Assembly (NCBI RefSeq): GCF_014168815.1
Contig: NZ_AP021972.1
Location: forward strand, 186,001 to 250,000
Origin: Klebsiella sp. WP3-W18-ESBL-02
GTDB taxonomy: Bacteria > Pseudomonadota > Gammaproteobacteria > Enterobacterales > Enterobacteriaceae
Length of the DNA stretch: 64,000 nt
Reading direction: 5' to 3'
Of this stretch, positions 43,898-52,779 are shown one piece after another. The first letter of the stretch is position 1. Every line of letters begins with the position of its first letter. The notes beneath the pieces are model-generated. The model made no database searches. It was given only the letters and a program-made list of their open reading frames with translations, and was not told the origin of the DNA. Both the position numbers and the translations under genes were made by a program.

Positions 43898-44439
43898 GGA
43901 AGCACCTCTTTCCAGAAATCACCGATGACGTGCATCAGCTCCTGGCTGTTATCAGATGAAAGGCCGAGATATTCACGCCGGGGCATGTTCATCGCACGGG
44001 TATGCGCTCCCACGGACTGCCAGACCGGATGACGAAGCGCCCGCCCGAACGCCTGGCTGATAAGGCGTTTGTGCGCCCCGATGGAAACGTTGCCGGAAAA
44101 GCCGTCCTGATGTACGCCACTGTAACTGAGCGGTGACCCCACACGAACGCGGCCACGCTCGACGATGTACTGAATGCTGTCGAGGAGACCGCCGCCAGCC
44201 TGCAACAAACTCTGGTTGCCGTTGCGGGTCTGGCGATAACCGTCAGACCAGTCCTGCCATTTCTCACCTGCCGGGGAGGTCTTCTCATCGCTGATACGAC
44301 GGCGGGTCTGGGATTCGACGACTGCACCAATGGATTCAAGCAGTTCCTGCTGGAGCGTTCTGTCTGACAGTTTTTCTACGGCCAGCCGCAGTTGTGCCAG
44401 CTTTTGGGCCCCCATTACCTCGACGGAGATACCCATCAC
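43894..44439 (-). CDS. G: Virion morphogenesis protein G
   Basis: 181-aa protein of the Mu gpG/virion morphogenesis family, acting at the head-tail connection or tail assembly. It contains KLSDRTLQQELLESIGAVVE, RRRISDEKTSPAGEKWQDWS and the C-terminal PRREYLGLSSDN segment. In Mu, G follows F directly; here it lies after gp36, about 3 kb from F, so the module has been rearranged. Confidence 0.9.
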   Translation of the reverse strand: MMGISVEVMGAQKLAQLRLAVEKLSDRTLQQELLESIGAVVESQTRRRISDEKTSPAGEKWQDWSDGYRQTRNGNQSLLQAGGGLLDSIQYIVERGRVRVGSPLSYSGVHQDGFSGNVSIGAHKRLISQAFGRALRHPVWQSVGAHTRAMNMPRREYLGLSSDNSQELMHVIGDFWKEVLP

Positions 44440-44876
44440 AACACCCCGCGCAGCTTGTTACGGGTGAAGAGCCGCTCGTTATCCGACACGACAATGATTT
44501 TGCCGTTATCGTTTTCCGGGGCCGGAGTTGTACCGGTCAGGCCGAGGTCACGGGTGCCATTGGCTATCTCTTTCAGGGTGCGCAGTGCATCGTCGTAGCG
44601 CTTCTGAATCAGCTCGGTAATCTGGCTGTCACGCTCGGACAGCCAGTAAAGCGCGATGGATACCGCAACCCGGTGAAGCGGACGGGGGATAATGTCAAGG
44701 CTGAGCGGCAACTGATAACGCTTTGAGAGAAAGGAGTTAATTTCCTCATCTGCATCACTAATTGCCGTCTCAATCTTTGCCTCATCCAGTTCGCCGGTCG
44801 CCTTGTTGATCGCCATGTTCCAGACCAGCGAACCGTCGACGGCCAGCAACTCATCGCGGGTTACGTAAATGCCCAT
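44436..44876 (-). CDS. Head-tail connector, DUF1320 family (Mu gp36)
   Basis: 146-aa DUF1320/gp36 protein. The N-terminus GIYVTRDELLAVDGSL and helical EINSFLSKRYQLPL are family-like. Probably a connector by position after the major capsid protein. It overlaps G by 4 bp. Confidence 0.88.
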   Translation of the reverse strand: MGIYVTRDELLAVDGSLVWNMAINKATGELDEAKIETAISDADEEINSFLSKRYQLPLSLDIIPRPLHRVAVSIALYWLSERDSQITELIQKRYDDALRTLKEIANGTRDLGLTGTTPAPENDNGKIIVVSDNERLFTRNKLRGVL

Positions 44877-45358
44877 CAGCCTTGCTCCACCTTAGTTTCC
44901 AGGACTTTTACAACCAGTTGGGGCTCGGCCTTCAACCGTGCGGCGTCTTCGTGGCTGATAAAACAGTCCGCCTGAATGCCCAGGTGCGCATTGTTGGCCG
45001 CGTTATCATCCGCTGGATCATCGGACGCAAAGACATTGACTGGCTGTCGTGACCAGAAGCGACCGCAGCGCCAGAAACCACGCTCTGAAACGGCACGAAC
45101 CTCCAGTGCTTCAACATCATCCGTTGCCGGAAGCAGAGCCGCAGCAGCCACATCCGGCACGGTGACGGCATCGGTATTTTCTGACATCACGCTGACGGGT
45201 ACTGAACCCAGTGCAATGTGATACCCCGGCAGTGTGACTGACAGTTCAGGTTTTTTGCCGTCTGCGCCATCAGACGATGCCACTTGCGTCGCTGAAATCG
45301 GGCCAGCGCCGTCTTTAACGTTTTGCTTACCCGGTGCTTTTGTTTTCGTTCCACTCAC
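44876..45358 (-). CDS. HI1506-like Mu-family structural protein
   Basis: 160-aa protein resembling the HI1506 family of the Haemophilus Mu-like prophage. The N-terminal 40 residues are Lys/Gly/Ser-rich and disordered-looking. The folded C-terminal half has VRAVSERGFWRCGRFWSRQP and HLGIQADCFISHEDAARL. Position between capsid and connector suggests a head-completion role, which is inference. Confidence 0.82.
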   Translation of the reverse strand: MSGTKTKAPGKQNVKDGAGPISATQVASSDGADGKKPELSVTLPGYHIALGSVPVSVMSENTDAVTVPDVAAAALLPATDDVEALEVRAVSERGFWRCGRFWSRQPVNVFASDDPADDNAANNAHLGIQADCFISHEDAARLKAEPQLVVKVLETKVEQG

Positions 45359-45433
45359 TGTTCCATCCTCTTTAAAGGAAGGTTACGGCGGGTTTAAACA
45401 CCGCCGCAGCCGGATTAACGGAGACTGAATTGT

Positions 45434-46336
45434 TTACGCAGGGGTGGTAATGAACGGGCTGTTTACGATGTCGACATCCTTGTAATAGATGTTGGAATCA
45501 CCGCCATCGACCAGCATGGCGTCGATAATGCGTTTTGCCGCTGCACGATTATTCGGGCCTACAACCAGCGTCGTCGGGTTGATACCGAGAGGCGTACCGG
45601 AGGCACGTTTCATGCCCTGAAGGACTTTCACCGCTTTTTCGTAGTTCGCCATCGTCAGCGGAGCGCGTGAACCACACGCCGTCTGCCAGAAGCCGAAGCC
45701 CACGTTGCAACGACCATCAACGCCATAAAGGAATTCGTTGTTCTTCACGGTGTGCTCACTGTTCAGATCGTCCAGTGCATGGAAATCGAACGGGCGGCGA
45801 TTCTGATACAGGATCGGTTTTAATACCTGAGTTTCATCAATCAGGAACCAGGGTTCACCGGTGTCGGTGGCAATGTCACCGACGATATTGCTGTACGTTC
45901 CCCCGGCCATCGGGTGGTCGGTATCAAAGAAGTTCTGACCGTCAAAGCACGCGGTTGTGAAACCAGCGGTCAGCAACGGGAAGCTCAGCGTGTCCGGGAA
46001 CTCAGACACCTGCTGACCGAACGACTGGGCGATGATGCTGTACTGACCAATCTGATCATCTTCAATGTTTTCACGTTTGACCTTAATGGAGTTTTCCCAG
46101 GTCTTGTTAGTGATGGTGTAACCATACTGGTCGAGCTGGGCAAACTGGCGGTCGCTGATCCACTCCTTAATCGACGGCAGGTCAGAGAGCCAGCCGTACG
46201 TGTTGGATGCTGAGCTGCTCGGGACTTCGGTCGCAATACGCAGGTACTGCGGTTTGACCCCGGCCAGACCACGGGTAAAGGCGGCACTGAGCGCAGTCGT
46301 GAGAGAATGTAAAATTTCGGATGACGGTGCAGGCAT
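45434..46336 (-). CDS. T: Major capsid protein T
   Basis: 300-aa Mu gpT-family major head subunit. Family hallmarks are SSASNTYGWLSDLPSIKEWI, the KTWENSIKVKREN segment and FFDTDHPMAGGTYSN. It is directly downstream of the protease/scaffold gene with a 5-bp gap, as in other Mu-like heads. Confidence 0.95.
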   Translation of the reverse strand: MPAPSSEILHSLTTALSAAFTRGLAGVKPQYLRIATEVPSSSASNTYGWLSDLPSIKEWISDRQFAQLDQYGYTITNKTWENSIKVKRENIEDDQIGQYSIIAQSFGQQVSEFPDTLSFPLLTAGFTTACFDGQNFFDTDHPMAGGTYSNIVGDIATDTGEPWFLIDETQVLKPILYQNRRPFDFHALDDLNSEHTVKNNEFLYGVDGRCNVGFGFWQTACGSRAPLTMANYEKAVKVLQGMKRASGTPLGINPTTLVVGPNNRAAAKRIIDAMLVDGGDSNIYYKDVDIVNSPFITTPA

Positions 46337-46341
46337 TGCGG

Positions 46342-46833
46342 TTACTCCTGAGCAGGTTTAGCAGCGAGGAACTCGGCTTCGGTGATACCCATAGCGCGGC
46401 ACATCGCCAGTTCGTCATCGCTGAGTTTGGTGTTGTCTTTGTTCTCTTTGCCTTTGGACGGGTCGCCATTGACCAGTGCCGGTGCAGTTTTAACGAACTC
46501 AGTAAACTGCTGACGACCTTCTTCACTGCGGCAAAGAGCCAGATACATATCGCGATTCGCCGGGGCCACTTTCCCTGCGGCCACGGCGGCATTAACCAGG
46601 CTTTCGGCGGTTTTATCATCCAGCGCTTTCAGTTTGTTCTCAGCCGTTTCAGCGCGGTTCAGCGCCAGCTGATGCGTCTCGACCGGAATAAACTTCGTCA
46701 GGTCGGGATTCTGGGCGCGGTTGAGTGCGACACTTTCGCTGGTCTTGATTTGCTGGATGGCTGCCACCGCGTCATCGACAGACGCAGTCGAAGCGAGCCC
46801 CAGCACCGTCACAATCTGGACAGGTACGGTCAT
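46342..46833 (-). CDS. Z: Candidate internal scaffold product Z nested in the I gene
   Basis: In-frame ATG at 46833 (MTVPVQIVTVLGLASTASVD, residue 156 of the long form) is preceded by GGAG with 9 bases between it and the ATG. The resulting 163-aa protein would be the helical C-terminal half only. Mu makes its scaffold Z from an internal start within I in the same way. The site and spacing are seen; use of the start is inferred. Confidence 0.6.
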   Translation of the reverse strand: MTVPVQIVTVLGLASTASVDDAVAAIQQIKTSESVALNRAQNPDLTKFIPVETHQLALNRAETAENKLKALDDKTAESLVNAAVAAGKVAPANRDMYLALCRSEEGRQQFTEFVKTAPALVNGDPSKGKENKDNTKLSDDELAMCRAMGITEAEFLAAKPAQE

Positions 46834-47298
46834 CTCGTTGTTCTCCGAATTAAGTGCGGGTAAATACAGGTTGGGTTTGTTGGTCAGGCCGACGCTGGAC
46901 AGGCGTGTGACCTGACCGGCGGCGTTGTTGAAAAAGGCCGGGCTGTAGTAGATATATTTTTTGCCACGAATGAGGGATTCACCGTCCGGCGTCCAGACGA
47001 CGTGCGCATCGATACCGCCATCATCATTGATGCGCAACGCATCAATCCATGCGTAGGCCGGAGCCTCTTCGCCTTTCGGACCTTTGATTTCGGTGGCATG
47101 TTCGATATCAAACGGGAGCTTCGGGTACTTGAAAGACGCGGACATCACCGCAGCAGGGTTATCATTCACCCATGAACGGCCATCACGCCCGGTGAATGCA
47201 CCGCCCGGAATCATCGGCAGCCATTCAGGCAATGCGTCGTCGACCAGCTCAGGCAGTTCAAAACAGAGCGCAAGAAGCTCCGGGAGATTGGATTTCAT
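46342..47298 (-). CDS. I: Head maturation protease I with C-terminal scaffold
   Basis: 318-aa Mu gpI-family protein. The N-terminal protease part (about 1-150) includes PFDIEHATEIKGPKGEEAPA and WTPDGESLIRGKKYIYYSPA. The C-terminal part (about 155-318) is Ala/Glu/Lys-rich and helical, as expected of a scaffold. It processes and shapes the procapsid before DNA packaging. First gene after the 212-bp central gap, which probably contains its promoter. Confidence 0.92.
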   Translation of the reverse strand: MKSNLPELLALCFELPELVDDALPEWLPMIPGGAFTGRDGRSWVNDNPAAVMSASFKYPKLPFDIEHATEIKGPKGEEAPAYAWIDALRINDDGGIDAHVVWTPDGESLIRGKKYIYYSPAFFNNAAGQVTRLSSVGLTNKPNLYLPALNSENNEMTVPVQIVTVLGLASTASVDDAVAAIQQIKTSESVALNRAQNPDLTKFIPVETHQLALNRAETAENKLKALDDKTAESLVNAAVAAGKVAPANRDMYLALCRSEEGRQQFTEFVKTAPALVNGDPSKGKENKDNTKLSDDELAMCRAMGITEAEFLAAKPAQE

Positions 47299-47510
47299 GA
47301 TGTTGTCCGTCGTTACAGATTACTGACGGACAGTGTGCGGGAGGGGCAAAGGAAAGGTGAATTTACCGCTTTCCTTTTATATGCAGCGGCAAACCCCGTT
47401 TAAAACACATTTAAAACCGCGCTGGCGCGTTTAACAATTTTTTACGGCGTCATCGTATCATCATATCCGATGACGCCATAGGACGTGATTAAGGACCGTT
47501 ACCGCTTCGT
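47299..47510. promoter_or_regulatory. Central intergenic gap F-I with three inverted repeats (candidate strong gyrase site / I promoter)
   Basis: 212 bp, the largest gap inside the late region. Three perfect inverted repeats are present: TGTCCGTC / GACGGACA (47304-47311, 47325-47332); AAAGGAAAG / CTTTCCTTT (47348-47356, 47369-47377); GGCGTCATCG / CGATGACGCC (47446-47455, 47468-47477, 12-nt loop). None has a T run in the direction of transcription. The prophage midpoint is at 47608. Mu carries its strong gyrase site at its centre between G and I, with the I promoter nearby. Assignment is by position only. Confidence 0.5.
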
Positions 47511-48350
47511 TCAGTTGCCACTGTCAAACGCAGCTTGCTTCTGGCTGAGCTGTTGCTCCAGTTCAGCCTTACGCGCCATGCCGGGATTATAGTCCCAGCC
47601 CGGATCAATGCCTTCCGGCACCATCTCTTCTTCCCCCGTTCGCTTGTTCACCCACTTCACCCGTTTAACTTCTGGCGCAGTGGTTCGCAGGGGAACCGTT
47701 TCCCGCGTCACCTGCCCGGTGGGTAACCCGTTGTCATCGAGCTGCTGCACGTTGCGGGTGACGCCGTTCTTCTGCATTTGCTCGTATTCGTACTTGCTGA
47801 CCTGACGAACGCCGCATTTACAGCCCCAGCCGTTGGGGCCGATATGTGTCTGCCAGAACGGATCATCCACCGGCAGGCAGAGGTCAGCCCATTGCAGATG
47901 CTCCGCCCGGTGCTCGCGGGATGGACCCAGCGTATAAAGCAGATACGGCATGGCGCGGCGGGTACGTTCGATACGCTCCCACTGACCGGCGCTGCGGGCG
48001 GTGCGCATATTGGTTTCATAGATGGTTCGGATGCGACGGTCGCTGCCCAGTTGCACGACGCGGGATTCTTTTGTGAGGGGATCGTTCATCTCCTGCTGGC
48101 CCCACCACCCGCGTTTGACCAGAAGAGGCTTAAGCACTTCACGGAACTGAGCGAACGACTGCCCCTCAGCCAGCGCCTCTTCAACCAGAGACTTAACATC
48201 TGAAAGGAGATCGAGGTTTGTCATTTTGGCAACGGTAAACCCGATACTGTGCTCATCACGCCAGACGTCACGGTAATCAAAACCCGGAGACAGTTTTTTG
48301 GCTTTCAGCCAGTCCAGCGCTTCTTTAGGGATGATGTCGGGCTCAGCCAT
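47511..48350 (-). CDS. F: Head morphogenesis protein F (SPP1 gp7 family)
   Basis: 279-aa Mu gpF/SPP1 gp7-type minor head protein. Family motifs are TIYETNMRTARSAGQWERIE and the Cys/His-containing HLQWADLCLPVDDPFWQTHI followed by NGWGCKCGVRQVS. It acts with the portal during capsid assembly or DNA protection. Overlaps the preceding unknown gene by 8 bp. Confidence 0.93.
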   Translation of the reverse strand: MAEPDIIPKEALDWLKAKKLSPGFDYRDVWRDEHSIGFTVAKMTNLDLLSDVKSLVEEALAEGQSFAQFREVLKPLLVKRGWWGQQEMNDPLTKESRVVQLGSDRRIRTIYETNMRTARSAGQWERIERTRRAMPYLLYTLGPSREHRAEHLQWADLCLPVDDPFWQTHIGPNGWGCKCGVRQVSKYEYEQMQKNGVTRNVQQLDDNGLPTGQVTRETVPLRTTAPEVKRVKWVNKRTGEEEMVPEGIDPGWDYNPGMARKAELEQQLSQKQAAFDSGN

Positions 48351-48786
48351 GCAGCACCTCTTTTTCGTCGGTTACCAGCATCAGTCCTGGCGCTTTTCGG
48401 AACTGGCGTATCAGCGTGGTGGAGCTGGCAAACACCGGCGTTCGGTAGCTGAATGATTGATACAGCGATGGCATATGCTTTTTCGCATAGCGTTTGCCCA
48501 GGGCTTTCTCCGTCTCAGCAACTTGCCTGGCGCTGTGAAGACGCTGCGTCTTCGTAAACCAGAAATGCTCAGTAAGAGGGTTGTAGTTATCACAACGCGA
48601 GTTCCCCCAGCCGAGATTGCACCTGCCGTCGAAATACACCATCAGACAGGTGCGGCTCTCGCTCTGTCGCTCACGCGTCACCGTAATCACCGTGTCCTGA
48701 TAGCGGAATCTGACATAGCAGAAAGGGCTTTGCAGCTCAGCTTTGATGGTTTCCCACTGTTCTTTGGTAATGGCGGCATCAGGCAT
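48343..48786 (-). CDS. Unknown phage protein between portal and F
   Basis: 147-aa protein without a recognised family. It contains several aromatic and basic residues, Cys in FDGRCNLGWGNSRCDNY, and a basic helix EKALGKRYAKKHMPSLY. It overlaps portal and F by 8 bp each, so it is firmly built into the late operon. Mu has no gene at this point, where portal and F adjoin. No membrane or signal segment. Confidence 0.75.
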   Translation of the reverse strand: MPDAAITKEQWETIKAELQSPFCYVRFRYQDTVITVTRERQSESRTCLMVYFDGRCNLGWGNSRCDNYNPLTEHFWFTKTQRLHSARQVAETEKALGKRYAKKHMPSLYQSFSYRTPVFASSTTLIRQFRKAPGLMLVTDEKEVLHG

Positions 48787-50350
48787 CTTTCACATCTCCC
48801 AGCGCACGGGCTTCGAAACTGAGCATCGCCAGCTGCTCGACGAACGCATCAGGTTCAAGGGTCTTCTGCAACTCAGGCAACTGAGCCAGAAACTCTTCAA
48901 AGCTGTCGACGCTTTGCGCCAGCTCCAGCACCGGACTGGTGAAGGCCGGGCCCACTTTTTCCCAGCCGCCCAGCGCATCGGCCACCATCGCATCAATCTC
49001 ATCGGTCTGGCTGCGGTTAAGCGCAAGCTGCTCACGGTTAAGCGCAGGCAACGTCATGGCGGGTTGTGTGGCTTCCGGGTACAGGATGACCGCGCCGCTG
49101 TCGGGTTCGGCCAGCCCGAAGCGGTCACGAACCTCCGACTCCTGGACGCGAAGACCACGATCAATCAGCGGCGTCAACGCTTCCACGAAGGCTTTGAGGT
49201 CTTCCGGCTCAGTGATACGAATCATCACACGCGGATAGGCTTCCTGCGGGCCGTAGTTCATATCAATGTACGGTCGCACCAGGAACTCATTCAGCGTGTT
49301 CCCGAGCTGCATGGCATCCCAGCGGGCAATGTCCATACGGACCTGATTATGGACGTCTGCCTGACTGCGCGAGCTGCCGTTGTCGGTCGTCATGGTCTGG
49401 CCCAGCACTGCTTTACTGGTCTGCTCGTCGCACCACGTCGCCATCTCTTTAAAAAGTACACCGCCGTTGTTGCGACTGGCCGTTTCCTGCATATCGAGTT
49501 TCATGCTCTCGGGAATGGCGCAGCCCGCATCGGATGCAATGGAGGCAATGGCGTCGATGAGCGTATTAATCTGCTCAGGAGTGGCGTTGCTGCCGTATTT
49601 ACCGACGACCACGGGAATACCGAACTTCTCTGCAAACGCCCACCAGTCACGCACGGTGAACGATTTGAGCATGTACATCACCGCCACGAGTCGAGCAAGC
49701 CCGTTGCGCAGCGGCAGACCGGATTTAAGGCGTGGCTGATGGACAATAAACTTACCTGCCGATAACGGAACACCGTCGATGGGCTGCTCATCCGTGATAA
49801 GACGAAACTCCCGCAGCGTCTCTTTATCGGGCCTGAGGAAGCGAGGATCAACCCATTCATAATCGCGCGGTTTCCACTGGCTGTTTCGCGTATTCCAGAG
49901 GATTTCGCAGACACCCACGCCTTTACCCAGACCATCGAGCAGATCAAAGAGCAGCTCAGGTATCTGGGGTTGTTCGATGAGATCGCGAATCACATCTGCC
50001 AGCATGACATCACGCTCATCATCGCTGGCCGCCTCGACCGTGGGCGCAATACCGGCGACGGTCAGCTTACGGGTACGCAGCACCGATGAATAATGGAGGT
50101 CTCGCTCCTCCATTTCTTCTGCAAGGATAAAGTAATCGCGGGGATTCCCGTCCGCTGCACCACGAAGAACGGCAGCCAGCCTGCCGGGTGTCAGCGTAGA
50201 GGCCACACTGATACCTGCCGACGGACTGCGGATACTCATGGCACGGCCACGGGCGCGGGGTTCATTAAGTTCGTTATCGTTTACGGTGACGGTTTCACCG
50301 GTAGTCGAGCTGAACAGGCGGCGCATTACGCCGCTGATTTGTTTGAGCAT
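48779..50350 (-). CDS. Portal protein (Mu gp29, DUF935 family)
   Basis: 523-aa dodecameric portal of the DUF935/gp29 family. Family blocks are DYFILAEEMEERDLHYSSVL, FDLLDGLGKGVGVCEILWN and RDWWAFAEKFGIPVVVGKYG. The C-terminal 80 residues are helical. It follows terminase with a shared base. Confidence 0.95.
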   Translation of the reverse strand: MLKQISGVMRRLFSSTTGETVTVNDNELNEPRARGRAMSIRSPSAGISVASTLTPGRLAAVLRGAADGNPRDYFILAEEMEERDLHYSSVLRTRKLTVAGIAPTVEAASDDERDVMLADVIRDLIEQPQIPELLFDLLDGLGKGVGVCEILWNTRNSQWKPRDYEWVDPRFLRPDKETLREFRLITDEQPIDGVPLSAGKFIVHQPRLKSGLPLRNGLARLVAVMYMLKSFTVRDWWAFAEKFGIPVVVGKYGSNATPEQINTLIDAIASIASDAGCAIPESMKLDMQETASRNNGGVLFKEMATWCDEQTSKAVLGQTMTTDNGSSRSQADVHNQVRMDIARWDAMQLGNTLNEFLVRPYIDMNYGPQEAYPRVMIRITEPEDLKAFVEALTPLIDRGLRVQESEVRDRFGLAEPDSGAVILYPEATQPAMTLPALNREQLALNRSQTDEIDAMVADALGGWEKVGPAFTSPVLELAQSVDSFEEFLAQLPELQKTLEPDAFVEQLAMLSFEARALGDVKDA

Positions 50351-51933
50351 CAGAGCAGCCCTCTTTGATTTTTAAGACCGCGAGTCAGGCGAAGCTGGCG
50401 ACGTTCGTCACGCTCTTTTGGGTCGGCGGGTTTGTTGATTTTGTGAAGTTCGTAACGGCGATTGTCTTCACGGCTGGCGAGATAACCGAGGAAGATCGCA
50501 ATAGCGGCATCCCCGTGGCGCTTGCGACCGTCGGTGCCGACAGTACGGGAATCGTCTATACCCGGCACACCCCGATAAATCTGGATGGCCCCGAGGTCGG
50601 TAATGATGTCTTCATGCTTCGGTGTAATCAGCTCGCCGTCTTCAAATGCCGCCCTGAACCGTGGCATGTTCTCGCGATAGTACGGTACGGAAAGCTGGAC
50701 CTGTTCGACTTCCTCACCGTAGCGTTCGGCAGCCTGTTCAGCCAGATACTGACCATTACCTCGGGCATCGAGCTTGATACCGTCGCGTCTGGGAAGACGA
50801 TCGCAGATATAAAACAGCGCCTGTTCCTGCTGCTTGAACGGGACGTTGCTCATCTCAACGAGGAAAGGAACCGTGCGGGTGGTGTCATCATTAACGGTGA
50901 CCGGCGCAAAGACAGTGAGGTCACCGTTACGGGCAAAGTCTTCCCCGAGACAATGCCGAAGGTTCTGCGGCAACTTCTCCAGTTCTGGCCGGACAACGGA
51001 CTCCAGCCACTCCTGCATATCCAGACGCCGCAGGCCTTCCGAAAGCGCATTAAATTCTGCCGTACCGGTAAAGCGCAGCACCGGGCCAGTACCGGTAGCA
51101 GCTCGTTCGCGTAACGAACGGGCAATATACGCACCGCCGCCGTTCTTGGGCTCGCAATAATATTCCTCACGGGCATCTTCCTGCGTGGCCGTGTCACGTA
51201 AGAGGTTATCCAGCCACTCAGCCTCTGCCTCGGGAGACCACACCTTTTTGGTGACCTGGCAGATACGACGATAGAGCCCCTCGTTGATGGCCGTTTCGAT
51301 ATCAATACGATGAACGGAATAACGTTTTTTCCCGGCGCGACTGTCGGTGATGAGGGTATTAAACAGGTTTTCAATGCCGTTGTGCGTGGAGATGAGGCGC
51401 ACATTTGAGCCCCACATTGTCAGCGCAAGCGCCGCTTTCAGGCAGGCTGCAAGGTCATTCTGAAACGCCGCCTCATCAATAATGACATTACCCTGCATAC
51501 CACGCAGGTTTGAGGGGTTAGAGGACAGCGCTTTAATTTTGAAGCCGCTGGCGAACTGGATCACATAGACGAGGATGTCCTTATCCTCATCGGCCAGGAC
51601 CTCTTCGCCGATATCCGATGCCGCCCAGTCATAGGCTTTCGCCCACATGGCGCACGCGTCGATAAACTCACGCGCCATGTCTTTGGTGGTGCCGACGTAG
51701 AACGTATCGCAACCACCGGCGCTGGCAGACATCGAACCGTTAAGCGCTGCATCAGCAGCTTCGGCCCAGGTGAGGCCGGTACGGCGCGACTTCTCAGCCA
51801 GTTTCAACTGAGACTTATCTGCTATCCATCGTTTCTGATACGGCAGCAGCACCTGATCGGCATCAAACTCCCCCGCCAGAATAGCCGCCGCAGACTGACT
51901 GGTGAGCGAATTGAGTGGGGGCATTGTCGTCAT
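50350..51933 (-). CDS. Terminase large subunit (Mu gp28)
   Basis: 527-aa DNA-packaging ATPase/nuclease that performs headful packaging of transposed copies. ATPase motor: LAEKSRRTGLTW (Walker A-like, residues 45-56) and NVIIDEAAF (Walker B, about 149-157). C-terminal RNase H-like nuclease includes IKLDARGNGQYLAEQ. ATG at 51933 gives MTTMPPL; a second ATG three codons later is equally possible. Coupled to DUF3486 upstream. Confidence 0.95.
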   Translation of the reverse strand: MTTMPPLNSLTSQSAAAILAGEFDADQVLLPYQKRWIADKSQLKLAEKSRRTGLTWAEAADAALNGSMSASAGGCDTFYVGTTKDMAREFIDACAMWAKAYDWAASDIGEEVLADEDKDILVYVIQFASGFKIKALSSNPSNLRGMQGNVIIDEAAFQNDLAACLKAALALTMWGSNVRLISTHNGIENLFNTLITDSRAGKKRYSVHRIDIETAINEGLYRRICQVTKKVWSPEAEAEWLDNLLRDTATQEDAREEYYCEPKNGGGAYIARSLRERAATGTGPVLRFTGTAEFNALSEGLRRLDMQEWLESVVRPELEKLPQNLRHCLGEDFARNGDLTVFAPVTVNDDTTRTVPFLVEMSNVPFKQQEQALFYICDRLPRRDGIKLDARGNGQYLAEQAAERYGEEVEQVQLSVPYYRENMPRFRAAFEDGELITPKHEDIITDLGAIQIYRGVPGIDDSRTVGTDGRKRHGDAAIAIFLGYLASREDNRRYELHKINKPADPKERDERRQLRLTRGLKNQRGLL

Positions 51934-52511
51934 TACGCGATCCCCAGAATCTGGCGACGAATATCCGCAGCCGTCTCTGCCGACAGTCCTGCCTGTTTGG
52001 TGATTTTCTCCGCTGTTTCGGCTGCTTCCTCAGCAAAGGCTTTGCGGATTTCTTGTTCACGTTTGTGGGAGGTCATCGCCGCTGCTTCCAGCCGCTGCGC
52101 GACCAGCGCCAGTTGTCCCAGCGCCTTCGGTTCGACGGTCTTGTCCTTTTCAGCCAGGGACATACTGGTCTCAAAGGCCAGCGTTTTTACGAACTCCAGC
52201 AACAGCTTGCCGACGTCAGACGTCGGTGCAGAGCCCAGCTTTGCCGCCCAGATTTCAGCCATCTCGCGGGACGCCCGAATCTTTGCGCCGAACTCTTCCA
52301 TGCGGCTGGCGTAGCGGTTCAGGCCTGTACGGCTGAGTTGCATATCTTCGGGCAGGTCATGGCCGTCAATCAGTTCATTGATGGCTTCGCGGATCTCTTC
52401 CTGCGTGTGTCGTTTCTCACGCAGCATCTGATGGAGCTGATCGCGGATGGAATCCGGTAACAGGTCAATTTTTGACGGACGTCCACGGGTCGGGCGCTGT
52501 TCACTTGCCAT
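51933..52511 (-). CDS. DUF3486 family protein (Mu gp27, terminase-small-like)
   Basis: 192-aa basic/helical protein of the DUF3486 family, placed like a terminase small subunit. N-terminal RGRPSKIDLLPDSIRDQLHQ contains a DNA-binding-like helix-turn-helix, followed by long amphipathic helices. The start at 52511 (MASEQRPTRG) is chosen over one 7 codons upstream because it gives a short overlap with the preceding gene. Confidence 0.9.
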   Translation of the reverse strand: MASEQRPTRGRPSKIDLLPDSIRDQLHQMLREKRHTQEEIREAINELIDGHDLPEDMQLSRTGLNRYASRMEEFGAKIRASREMAEIWAAKLGSAPTSDVGKLLLEFVKTLAFETSMSLAEKDKTVEPKALGQLALVAQRLEAAAMTSHKREQEIRKAFAEEAAETAEKITKQAGLSAETAADIRRQILGIA

Positions 52512-52779
52512 TCTCCCTCCGGCACTGCTCAAGGAAGTCCTTCCGGTGACTGGCTGAATCTTTCAACAGCAAGTTATGCACCCGTTTGTATTCAGGGTTT
52601 TTGTTGAGAAAAACATTCAGGTACGACGTCGGCGATTTAAAGTCATACGGTTTGCCGGTCTCTTTCGCGAGAGAAGGCGCAACAGCCTTTGCTTCGACCT
52701 CGGCACATACCATCACGGCGGCGATAAGGCTGATGATATTGCGCTCGCCCTTAGTGAGTGGTTTCAGTTTCTTTGGCAT
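52501..52779 (-). CDS. Small basic phage protein before terminase genes
   Basis: 92-aa basic protein, family not recognised. N-terminal KKLKPLTKGERNIISLIAAV is helical, and SYLNVFLNKNPEYKRVHNLL follows. The start at 52779 (MPKKLKPLTK) is taken because earlier in-frame codons lie deep in the preceding gene. Overlaps DUF3486 by 11 bp and the upstream gene by 29 bp. Confidence 0.75.
   Translation of the reverse strand: MPKKLKPLTKGERNIISLIAAVMVCAEVEAKAVAPSLAKETGKPYDFKSPTSYLNVFLNKNPEYKRVHNLLLKDSASHRKDFLEQCRRENGK

Noticed and set aside
47446..47477. Strong 10-bp hairpin after F considered as a terminator
   Set aside because: In the direction of transcription the stem is followed by A residues rather than a T run, so it is kept as an unexplained structure in the gap.
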